Source: Desulfobacula sp. | GTDB lineage: Bacteria > Desulfobacterota > Desulfobacteria > Desulfobacterales > Desulfobacteraceae | Assembly (NCBI GenBank): GCA_023139225.1 | Contig: JAGLNZ010000317.1 | Span: 1 to 5,084, forward strand | Direction of reading: 5' to 3' | Length of the DNA: 5,084 nucleotides | Shown here: one piece after another, positions 1 through 5,084 of the stretch | Layout: each line of letters starts with the position of its first letter | Position numbering within the stretch: the stretch's first letter is position 1 | Made by a program: the position numbers and the translations under genes | The notes under the pieces: generated by a model | Told to the model about the DNA's origin: nothing | Database searches by the model: none | Seen by the model: only the letters and a program-made list of their open reading frames with translations

Positions 1-738
1 GAAATAAAAACCGATAACATTCAAATCGCTCTTGTAACCGGAGCCAGCGGGGGGATTGGAAAGGCAATAGCCACGGCGCTTGCTCAAACCGGCCGGTTTG
101 TATATCTTAATTTCAATTCCAACAGGGAAAAAGCAGAGGCAACGCTTAAGGAGATTGTCAGCAACAAAGGTAACGGTGCTCTTCTTCAGTTTGATGTAAA
201 AAACAAAGAAGAATCTGAAAAAGCCATTGGAAAAATTATTGCAGAAAAGGGAAAAATAGATATCCTGGTAAATAATGCCGGTATCAGAGATGACATGCTC
301 ATGGTCTGGATGAAGAAAGAAAATTGGCAAACTGTCCTGGATACCAATCTGACAGGTTTTTTTAATGTAACACGACTTGTTGTCAAAAACATGCTGCCAA
401 AACGTTTTGGAAGGATTATCAATATATCTTCAACATCAGGCCAGACAGGTCAGGCAGGCCAGGTAAATTACTCAGCATCGAAAGCAGGTCTTATCGGAGC
501 CACCAAAGCGCTTGCAAGGGAGATTGCAAAAAGAAATATCACTGTAAATGCGGTGGCACCGGGATTTATTGAAACCGAGATGATTGATGGGCTGCCCTTT
601 AAAGAGATAGCAAAAACAATACCGGCCGGCAGACTTGGCAAACCTTATGAAGTTGCTGCAACCGTTCTTTTTTTATGTTCAAAAGATGCCGGATATATTA
701 CAGGCCAGGTCATTGGTATTAATGGAGGAATTTTGTAA
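1..738 (+). CDS. fabG: FabG-type 3-oxoacyl-ACP reductase (SDR family), 5' end cut by the window
   Basis: This NADPH-dependent short-chain dehydrogenase would reduce the beta-ketoacyl-ACP made by the neighbouring ketosynthases to beta-hydroxyacyl-ACP in the cytosol. The frame is open from base 1, and 245 residues are visible to the TAA at 736-738. E. coli FabG has 244, so probably only a few N-terminal residues are missing. Using visible numbering, the Rossmann motif TGASGGIG is at 13-20 and NNAG at 91-94. The catalytic tetrad Asn116, Ser144, Tyr157 and Lys161 has exactly the spacing of E. coli N110/S138/Y151/K155. The C-terminus INGGIL matches the conserved family ending. The stretch around Tyr157 (QVNYSASKAGLIGATKALA) and the ITVNAVAPGFIETEMI segment resemble, from memory, the ApeQ ketoreductase of aryl polyene clusters. 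The SDR reductase call is secure; assignment to a specialised pathway comes from the neighbours. Confidence 0.93.
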   Translation, partial: EIKTDNIQIALVTGASGGIGKAIATALAQTGRFVYLNFNSNREKAEATLKEIVSNKGNGALLQFDVKNKEESEKAIGKIIAEKGKIDILVNNAGIRDDMLMVWMKKENWQTVLDTNLTGFFNVTRLVVKNMLPKRFGRIINISSTSGQTGQAGQVNYSASKAGLIGATKALAREIAKRNITVNAVAPGFIETEMIDGLPFKEIAKTIPAGRLGKPYEVAATVLFLCSKDAGYITGQVIGINGGIL

Positions 739-792
739 AATATATGGGGAAGGACTTGATATTCACCCCTGTTTTTTTAATTATAGGTTGTC
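739..792 (+). other. Largest intergenic gap in the operon (54 bp), no convincing promoter
   Basis: This is the only gap above 20 bp between the six genes. It holds a purine-rich GGGGAAGGA (746-754) and a CCCC (766-769) that could form a 4-bp stem with GGGG (746-749) over a 16-base loop, followed by seven T (772-778). That is too weak to call a terminator, but it could cause pausing or modest attenuation between the reductase and KS1. I see no clear -35/-10 pair. Confidence 0.3.
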
Positions 793-2028
793 ATGAAGGA
801 AAATAGATTGAAATCAGTTGCAATAACCGGAATCGGCATTCTCTCATGCTTAGGCAATGATGCGGGATCGGTTGCTTCAGCCATGAAAAAGGGCTGTTCC
901 GGAATTGTTTATGACGAACAAAGAAAAAACCTGGGTTTTAAATCTCCTTTGACATCTAAAATAAACGGGTTCTCTCCGGAAAATCTGGGGCTTACCAGAA
1001 AAGCCTTGAGGACCATGTGTGAGCCGGCACTTTTTTCTTTTGCCGCAGCAAAGGATGCAGTAAAAGATTCCGGACTTTCCCAGGAGTTGATACAAAGTGA
1101 CAGATGCGGAATTATATTTGGTAATGACAGTACCATTAAGGCGGGTGTTGAATCCATTGAAATTGCCAAAAAATATAATGAAACCCATTATATTGGTTCC
1201 GGCTATATCTTCAGAGCAATGAACTCAACCATCACAATGAACCTTGCCGCCCACTTTAAAACCCGTGGTGCCAACTGGACGATCAGTGCAGCATGTGCAA
1301 GCGGAGCTCATGTTATTGGGCAGGCATTAATGATGATTCAAAATGGTTATCAGGATATCATCATTGCCGGTGGTGCCCAGGAAATAAACTGGATGTCAAT
1401 GGCAAGCTTTGATTCTCTGAATGCATTTTCATCAAGAACCCATGAACCTGAAAAAGCCTCAAGACCTTTTGACAAAGAACGAAACGGGCTTGTCCCCGGA
1501 GGGGGCGGTGCCTGCATTGTGATCGAGGATCTTGATCATGCTGTTTCACGCGGTGCCAATATTTATTGTATAATAGACGGCTACGGGTTCTCGTCGGGTA
1601 TTGGCAGGAACCTTTCAGAACCAAATCCGAAAGGGTCTGTAAAAGCAATGGAAAACGCCATGGAAAACGCAGGCATTGGGCCTGAAAAGATAGACTATAT
1701 CAACGCTCATGCAACCTCAACCCTTACAGGAGATCTTGCCGAAGCTGTTGCCATCAATAAAGTATTTGGCCCGGCCACCCCTGTTTCATCCACAAAATCC
1801 ATGACCGGGCATGAATGCTGGATGTCGGGAACCAGTGAAATTATCTATACGATTCTTATGGCGCAAAACAAATTCATTGCCCCGAATATCAATTTTTCAA
1901 GCCTTAGTGATGACTGCCCTCAAATTAACGTAATTCATACTGCAAAAGAAGCCCGGATAGGCTTTGCTATTTCAAATTCATTCGGTTTTGGGGGTACCAA
2001 TGCTGCTATTGTTTTAAATTTTAATTGA
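793..2028 (+). CDS. FabB-type beta-ketoacyl-ACP synthase (KS1)
   Basis: This condensing enzyme carries out decarboxylative Claisen condensation of malonyl-ACP with an acyl-ACP. Its 411 residues are normal for the KAS I/II family. The thiolase-fold active site is intact: Cys168 in SAACASG, His306 in NAHATST, Lys335, and His340 in TGHECWMSG. The gatekeeper loop SFGFGGTN ends near residue 403. It sides with FabB (KAS I) rather than FabF: a GGGG stretch at 236-239 replaces the FabF-type GEGA, and the flanking text (AGGAQE, PEKASRPFD, EDLDHAVSRGANIY) tracks E. coli FabB. Oddities are Ala307 where the family normally has Gly (HGTST), and ECWMSG where SLGAAG is usual after the second His. ATG 793 has a short AGG at 785-787. 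A TTG at 808 with AAGGA at 796-800 is an alternative start giving LKSVAITG, closer to the usual family N-terminus. In this setting it may start or extend a specialised chain; a role in unsaturated fatty acid synthesis is the alternative. Confidence 0.93.
   Translation: MKENRLKSVAITGIGILSCLGNDAGSVASAMKKGCSGIVYDEQRKNLGFKSPLTSKINGFSPENLGLTRKALRTMCEPALFSFAAAKDAVKDSGLSQELIQSDRCGIIFGNDSTIKAGVESIEIAKKYNETHYIGSGYIFRAMNSTITMNLAAHFKTRGANWTISAACASGAHVIGQALMMIQNGYQDIIIAGGAQEINWMSMASFDSLNAFSSRTHEPEKASRPFDKERNGLVPGGGGACIVIEDLDHAVSRGANIYCIIDGYGFSSGIGRNLSEPNPKGSVKAMENAMENAGIGPEKIDYINAHATSTLTGDLAEAVAINKVFGPATPVSSTKSMTGHECWMSGTSEIIYTILMAQNKFIAPNINFSSLSDDCPQINVIHTAKEARIGFAISNSFGFGGTNAAIVLNFN
796..800 (+). promoter_or_regulatory. 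Shine-Dalgarno-like AAGGA that could serve a TTG start of KS1
   Basis: AAGGA lies inside the first codons of KS1 as annotated, 7 bases before an in-frame TTG (808-810). This is a better ribosome-binding geometry than the AGG (785-787) 5 bases ahead of ATG 793. The two starts differ by only five residues, so function is unaffected, but the true start is uncertain. Confidence 0.35.
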
Positions 2029-2044
2029 AATTTAACGGTTAAAG

Positions 2045-2845
2045 ATGACCCTATATAATTTATGTGAAACAAAATTAAACAATAATATTATAAAATATAG
2101 CCTTATTGTGTTAATGAACTGCATTGCCATTCCTTTGATACTCCTGTGGACGGCTGCCGGAATGGTTCTTTTTCCTTTTGCATTTCTTTATATGAAGTTT
2201 GTTCTAGGGTACTCCACCTCATTTCTTACCCGAAAATGCATATGGATCTACGGCAGGGTCTGGCAGTTTCTGCTCAGCTTGTTTGTCATTTTTTCCCCTC
2301 CTAAAATCCATGGACACCCGTTTAAAAATCCGGGTGTTATTGTGGTAAATCACAGGTCATTTTTCGACACCTATTGTATGAATATGATGCCAATCAGTGA
2401 TGTATGCTTTGCAGTAAGAGCCTGGCCGTTTAAAATACCGTTTTTTAACATTTTTATGAAACTGGCTGATTATCTGAATATTGAAAACTTTTCCTGGAAC
2501 AAAACATTGGAAATTTCAAAAAAGAACATCCAAAACAACAGTTTTATCTTATTTTTTCCCGAAGGCCACAGAAGTAAAGACAAAGACATGACACACTTTT
2601 ATTCTGGTGCTTTTAAACTGGCCATTAAACATAATATCCCCGTGATACCCATTTGTCTTACCGGAACACAGATTTTGCTTCCGCCGAACCGATATTATCT
2701 AATGCCGACAAAAATAAAAATGGAAATCCTGAATCCGGTTTTTCCGGATCAATTTTCCGGAGACATGAAACCTTTTGCATTCAAAAACCATATTAAAAAT
2801 ATAATGGAAACTTCCATAAAGCAAATGGACAATAATGATAGATAA
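2045..2845 (+). CDS. Membrane PlsC-type (lysophosphatidate acyltransferase family) acyltransferase
   Basis: This 266-residue protein is a member of the glycerolipid acyltransferase superfamily, which moves an acyl chain from ACP or CoA to a hydroxyl acceptor at the inner membrane. The diagnostic HX4D motif is NHRSFFD, with His103 and Asp108. The acceptor-binding motif FPEGHRS lies at 171-177, and a third family block, PVIPICLTGT, at 199-208. The N-terminus is strongly hydrophobic at about 18-50, probably one or two membrane segments, with a further hydrophobic stretch at about 66-84, so it is likely a membrane-anchored enzyme with a cytosolic active site. It begins 16 bp after KS1, with no good Shine-Dalgarno sequence and a very AT-rich first 50 bases. 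Within a type II synthase cluster it probably loads the finished chain on a lipid or sugar acceptor, as acyltransferases in aryl polyene clusters are thought to do. A housekeeping PlsC role is less likely given the setting. The true acceptor cannot be read from sequence. Confidence 0.88.
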   Translation: MTLYNLCETKLNNNIIKYSLIVLMNCIAIPLILLWTAAGMVLFPFAFLYMKFVLGYSTSFLTRKCIWIYGRVWQFLLSLFVIFSPPKIHGHPFKNPGVIVVNHRSFFDTYCMNMMPISDVCFAVRAWPFKIPFFNIFMKLADYLNIENFSWNKTLEISKKNIQNNSFILFFPEGHRSKDKDMTHFYSGAFKLAIKHNIPVIPICLTGTQILLPPNRYYLMPTKIKMEILNPVFPDQFSGDMKPFAFKNHIKNIMETSIKQMDNNDR

Positions 2846-2850
2846 AAATC

Positions 2851-3312
2851 ATGAAAAAACCATATTTTAAAAAACATATAGATGACCCAATGCCCTTAAG
2901 AGGGATCGTTAAAAGACAGATTCGATTTGAAGAAATTGATATGCTTAAGATTGCATGGCACGGACATTATACCAGTTTTTTTGAAGATGCCAGGATTGAG
3001 CTTGGGAAACGATATGGAATAGGATATATGGATCTGTACTCCCATGGAATTCTGGCACCCATAAAAACCGTGCACATCGATTTTATCAATCCGTTAAGAT
3101 TCATGGAAGAGATAACAATCGAAGGAATTCTTCATTACTCCCAAGCATCCAGGATAAACAGTGAATATATTATCCGAGACAAGGAAAATAAAGTTGCCGC
3201 AACCGGATATACAGTCCAGATGATGCTGAACACAGATTATGAGCTTTTCCTGACCCAGCCGGACCACTATAAAGATTTTTGTAATGATTGGAAGGCCGGC
3301 AAGTTTTCATGA
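2851..3312 (+). CDS. Hotdog-fold acyl thioesterase, 4-hydroxybenzoyl-CoA thioesterase (4HBT/YbgC) type
   Basis: At 153 residues this fits a single hotdog domain that hydrolyses acyl-CoA or acyl-ACP thioesters. The N-terminal block RFEEIDMLKIAWHGHYTSFF, followed by EDAR, is the family signature. Asp30 aligns with the catalytic Asp of the DPAGIV motif in Pseudomonas 4HBT, and H39-Y40 stand where that family has N-Y/F. The central helix begins at about 38-56, and beta-strand segments such as VHIDFINPLRFMEEITIEG follow at about 74-92. The gene starts 5 bp after the acyltransferase, and its TGA overlaps the next ATG by four bases (ATGA, 3309-3312). There is no strong Shine-Dalgarno sequence, so translation is likely coupled. 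In the cluster it could release chains from the ACP or clear stalled or wrong acyl groups. A DH-like hotdog (FabA/FabZ) is unlikely, because the HxxxxGxxP-type motif is absent and the 4HBT block is clear. The substrate is unknown. Confidence 0.85.
   Translation: MKKPYFKKHIDDPMPLRGIVKRQIRFEEIDMLKIAWHGHYTSFFEDARIELGKRYGIGYMDLYSHGILAPIKTVHIDFINPLRFMEEITIEGILHYSQASRINSEYIIRDKENKVAATGYTVQMMLNTDYELFLTQPDHYKDFCNDWKAGKFS
3309..3312 (+). other. ATGA stop/start overlap, thioesterase to KS2
   Basis: The KS2 ATG (3309-3311) shares bases with the thioesterase TGA (3310-3312). GGAAGG at 3290-3295 lies 13 bases upstream, rather far for a Shine-Dalgarno sequence, so re-initiation by ribosomes finishing the thioesterase is the likely way KS2 is translated. 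Confidence 0.8.
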
Positions 3313-4433
3313 ACACTGTCTATATTACACAAACAAAAGCAGTCACTTCCATGGGGCCTGATCTTGAATCACTTTATAACGGTCTAATAGATCAAAAATC
3401 AGGGATCGCCAAAATCACAAGATTTAACACCTCATCCTATACAAGTCCCTGGGCAGGAATAATTGACGGTCTGGATCATACAAAAAGACGATCCAAAATT
3501 TTTAAATTATCAGATATGCTGACCCGGCAGCTTTGCGCGGTTGAAAATAACACTTTTTTGATAAGTGCCTCTACCAAAGCCGGCATTGATATGCTTGAAA
3601 ACAATATTCAAGAATCTGAAATGCTCTCCAAAGACCTTTTGTTATCCAGTCTGACAGAGTATATCGCCTCAAAATTAAAATTAAACAACAAGGGAATAAA
3701 TATTGATTGTGCATGCGCCTCTTCAACCATTGCAGTTGCAAAGGCGGCTTCACTAATACAAATGGGCGTTGTTGATTCGGTTTTAATCTGCTGCATGGAT
3801 ATTGTTTCCCAATTTGTTTTTTCAGGATTTTCAGCACTGGGTGCCATGTCTGATGAACCAGCCAGGCCATTTGATAAGAATAGAAAAGGACTGACGCTTG
3901 GGGAAGGGGCTGCGGCAATTATGCTGATGAACGAAGAAAAAGCAAGACATCACGGCAACACCCCTCTGGCCATAATTACAGGCTGGGGGATTGCCAGTGA
4001 CGCGGCCCATTTGACTGCACCGGCCAAAAATGGCGACGGATTAAAACTGGCCATAGAAAAGGCATGCAAAAAAGCCAAAATTTCCGCAAACGATATCCAT
4101 GCCGTCAATACCCATGGAACAGGCACGAAATATAATGATTCAATGGAAATAAATGTTATCCGCTCCATGTTTAATCCAAACAAGGTGATTGCCAATTCCA
4201 TAAAAGGGGCAATCGGTCACACACTTGGAGCTGCCGGCGGTATTGAAATCGCTCTTTGCGTAAAAATGCTCGAAAAAGAAATGATGCCCGGTACGTTTGG
4301 ATTTCTTGATCCGGAAAAAGGCAGTGAAAAAATAATATGCCCGGATGCCCGACCCTTAACAGGCGATTTTATTTTGACAACAAATTCAGGTTTTGGCGGC
4401 ACCAATGCCGCCATCATATTAAAAAAAACATGA
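3309..4433 (+). CDS. Shortened beta-ketoacyl-ACP synthase (KS2), ApeO-like
   Basis: This second condensing enzyme keeps a complete active site: Cys136 in CACASS, His269 in THGTGT, Lys299, and His304 in GAIGHTLGAAGG. It also has GEGA at 198-201 and the C-terminal loop SGFGGTNAAI. The start chosen is ATG 3309, giving MNTVYITQ and 374 residues. The frame stays open upstream to TTG 3288, but that adds seven residues unlike the family and a 25-bp overlap. The protein is about 35-40 residues shorter than FabF. The shortening falls mainly before the active-site Cys (about residues 70-130), where a helix and loop usually contributing to the dimer face are trimmed. The segment after the mid domain (SDAAHLTAP, then TKYNDSMEINVI) recalls, from memory, ApeO of aryl polyene clusters. 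It overlaps the thioesterase and the next gene by ATGA at both ends, so strong translational coupling is likely. It probably pairs with the downstream cysteine-less homologue. Confidence 0.9.
   Translation: MNTVYITQTKAVTSMGPDLESLYNGLIDQKSGIAKITRFNTSSYTSPWAGIIDGLDHTKRRSKIFKLSDMLTRQLCAVENNTFLISASTKAGIDMLENNIQESEMLSKDLLLSSLTEYIASKLKLNNKGINIDCACASSTIAVAKAASLIQMGVVDSVLICCMDIVSQFVFSGFSALGAMSDEPARPFDKNRKGLTLGEGAAAIMLMNEEKARHHGNTPLAIITGWGIASDAAHLTAPAKNGDGLKLAIEKACKKAKISANDIHAVNTHGTGTKYNDSMEINVIRSMFNPNKVIANSIKGAIGHTLGAAGGIEIALCVKMLEKEMMPGTFGFLDPEKGSEKIICPDARPLTGDFILTTNSGFGGTNAAIILKKT
4394..4413 (+). repeat. Perfect 7-bp inverted repeat (hairpin) near the end of KS2
   Basis: TGGCGGC (4394-4400) and GCCGCCA (4407-4413) are exact reverse complements around the loop ACCAAT. 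The repeat encodes FGGTNAA, the conserved C-terminal ketosynthase loop, so much of the pairing follows from the protein. Perfect pairing needs C in the third position of the glycine and alanine codons, which this gene uses here. It ends 7 bases before the A8 run, and no T-run follows on either strand, so it is not a terminator. Confidence 0.55.
4421..4427 (+). other. In-phase A AAA AAA slippery heptamer at the KS2 stop
   Basis: KS2 reads TTA AAA AAA ACA TGA here, so bases 4421-4427 form X XXY YYZ in the phase needed for -1 frameshifting, within an A8 run (4421-4428). After a -1 slip the next codons are AAC (4427-4429) and ATG (4430-4432), which is exactly the frame of the downstream gene. The motif is visible; its use is not shown, and I see no clear downstream stimulatory stem or upstream AGGAG. 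Confidence 0.3.
4430..4433 (+). other. ATGA stop/start overlap, KS2 to the CLF-like gene
   Basis: ATG 4430-4432 overlaps the KS2 stop TGA 4431-4433. The bases ahead are a poly-A run with no Shine-Dalgarno sequence, so coupling to KS2 translation is expected. An in-frame ATG at 4445 is the other candidate start. Coupled overlap of this kind is typical of genes whose products form a 1:1 complex, as in KS/CLF pairs of type II polyketide synthases. Confidence 0.7.
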
Positions 4434-5084
4434 ATGAACGAAAAATGGAGGCATTTATAACCGGAATCGGCTGGGTATCAAAAGAATCCATGGGGCACAC
4501 AAACCGCATTCAACCTTTTGACCAAAGTACAATATTACCTGAAATTAAGGGTAAAGACATCCTTGATCATCCCCACAAACCTTTTGGCCGGATGGATAGT
4601 TTTTCAAAACTCGGATTTGCCGCCATTGCGTTTGCCATGAATGATGCCGGGATTAAAAAAGATGAAAAAAAAAAGAATGTCAGCATGATTGCTTCAACAG
4701 TTACAGGATGTCTTGAAACAGATATAAACTTCCAGAAAACAATGTTAAAAAAATTGCCAAGCCCGGCTATATTTGCCTATACCCTTGCCACAAGTTTCCT
4801 GGGAGAAGCCTCGATATATTTCGGCCTGACCGGAGAAAGCTTTGTAATTAATGAAAAAGAAACAAATGGTCTGAAAGGACTCCTCATGGCACTTGAAATC
4901 ATCAATTCAGGCGTATCAGATATTGTTCTCTGCGGTACATGCAACTCCGATATTAAGACAACCAATGCAGATTCCCGCTCAATCAGACCCGGTTCCCTTT
5001 TCTTTGTCATTGAAAAAGAATCCTTTCATTCCTATGGAATAGTTACATCGACCCTGCTTGAAAACTTTTATTATCAAAAGGACA
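4430..5084 (+). CDS. Ketosynthase-like protein without catalytic Cys, chain-length-factor-like, 3' end cut by the window
   Basis: The frame is open from ATG 4430 to the window edge, giving 218 residues. It starts like a ketosynthase (EAFITGIGWVS, about 7-17) and keeps the family pattern through a helix ending NDAGI, a VSMIAST strand and the PAIFAYTLATSFLGEASIYF segment. The active-site region reads INEKETNG. Aligned without gaps on the following helix and strand (ALEIINSGVSDIVLCG), Glu144 sits where the catalytic Cys belongs, so it cannot condense chains itself. The stretch between C168-G169 and the strand ending VIEK is about 25 residues shorter than in KS1, and the usual RPFDxxRxG is reduced to DSRSIRPG. 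This fits a CLF-like partner of KS2, comparable to ApeC or to the CLF of type II polyketide synthases. If ATG 4445 is the start, the product begins MEAFITG. The missing 3' part would show whether the His-containing C-terminal half exists. A degraded paralogue is possible, but the frame is intact. Confidence 0.78.
   Translation, partial: MNERKMEAFITGIGWVSKESMGHTNRIQPFDQSTILPEIKGKDILDHPHKPFGRMDSFSKLGFAAIAFAMNDAGIKKDEKKKNVSMIASTVTGCLETDINFQKTMLKKLPSPAIFAYTLATSFLGEASIYFGLTGESFVINEKETNGLKGLLMALEIINSGVSDIVLCGTCNSDIKTTNADSRSIRPGSLFFVIEKESFHSYGIVTSTLLENFYYQKD
4665..4674 (+). repeat. A10 homopolymer inside the CLF-like gene
   Basis: Ten consecutive A encode part of a Lys-rich turn (KKDEKKKN). The frame is consistent on both sides, so the run length as given is right for an intact protein. 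With the next G it forms A AAA AAG (4669-4675) in phase; a -1 slip here would end at TGA 4714-4716 after about a dozen extra residues. Confidence 0.6.

Noticed and set aside
295..297. ATG 295 as the start of the reductase
   Set aside because: The open frame continues upstream to base 1 and contains the TGASGGIG and NNAG cofactor motifs, so ATG 295 is an internal Met.
746..778. Terminator-like GGGG...CCCC followed by seven T between the reductase and KS1
   Set aside because: The stem is only four base pairs over a 16-base loop, with a mismatch next to it; all following genes are co-directional and functionally linked.
756..806. Possible short leader ORF from TTG 756 (16 codons) behind GGGGAAGGA
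   Set aside because: The purine-rich block is almost touching the TTG, the peptide shows no attenuator-like codon pattern, and it runs into KS1.
877..1648. Reverse-strand open frames of 86-103 codons opposite KS1
   Set aside because: They lie wholly within a gene with strong family motifs, have no recognisable domain, and are typical antisense shadows.
3288..3308. Upstream TTG start for KS2
   Set aside because: The seven extra residues do not resemble any ketosynthase N-terminus, and the ATG at 3309 gives a standard ATGA overlap and a normal start.
3571..4417. Reverse-strand open frames opposite KS2
   Set aside because: Same reason: they shadow conserved ketosynthase coding sequence and encode no recognisable protein.
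4394..4428. Hairpin plus A8 as an intrinsic terminator
   Set aside because: On the + strand the hairpin is followed by A, not T; on the - strand the T-run precedes the hairpin. Neither order terminates transcription.
4777..5010. Reverse-strand 77-codon frame near the right end
   Set aside because: It opposes the CLF-like reading frame, which has clear ketosynthase similarity and runs open to the window edge.

Overview
The window is a one-strand run of six tightly packed genes on the + strand, with neither end of the run inside the window. In order they are: a FabG-type 3-oxoacyl-ACP reductase (start missing), a FabB-type ketosynthase (KS1), a membrane PlsC-type acyltransferase, a hotdog-fold thioesterase, a second shorter ketosynthase (KS2), and a ketosynthase-like protein without an active-site cysteine (end missing). 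Successive gaps are 54, 16, 5, -4 and -4 bases, so this looks like one operon, and the last two junctions are ATGA stop/start overlaps. No tRNA, rRNA, CRISPR array or mobile element is visible.

Together the genes look like part of a specialised type II fatty-acid/polyketide pathway rather than housekeeping lipid synthesis. The set of ketoreductase, several ketosynthases, a cysteine-less ketosynthase homologue, a 4HBT-type thioesterase and an acyltransferase is the kind of inventory known from aryl polyene (APE) clusters. From memory of the families, the reductase resembles ApeQ, KS2 resembles ApeO, and the last gene could play the chain-length-factor (CLF) part of ApeC. The proposed logic is: KS1 and/or the KS2-CLF pair extend an ACP-bound chain, FabG reduces each beta-keto group, the thioesterase trims or releases acyl chains, and the membrane acyltransferase attaches the product to a lipid or glycan acceptor. 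No ACP, dehydratase, starter ligase or exporter lies in the window; they would be expected just outside.

The organism is probably a Gram-negative bacterium with a moderately AT-rich genome (about 40% GC by eye). Desulfobacterota (Desulfobacteraceae-like) is a weak guess from sequence flavour only.

The most unusual region is the KS2/CLF junction. The CLF-like protein has Glu where the catalytic Cys should be and lacks about 25 residues of the ketosynthase core. It begins in an ATGA overlap directly behind KS2. An in-phase A AAA AAA heptamer ends three bases before that overlap, preceded by a perfect 7-bp hairpin, and the -1 frame leads straight into the CLF frame. A KS-CLF fusion made by frameshifting is therefore possible on paper, though unproven.
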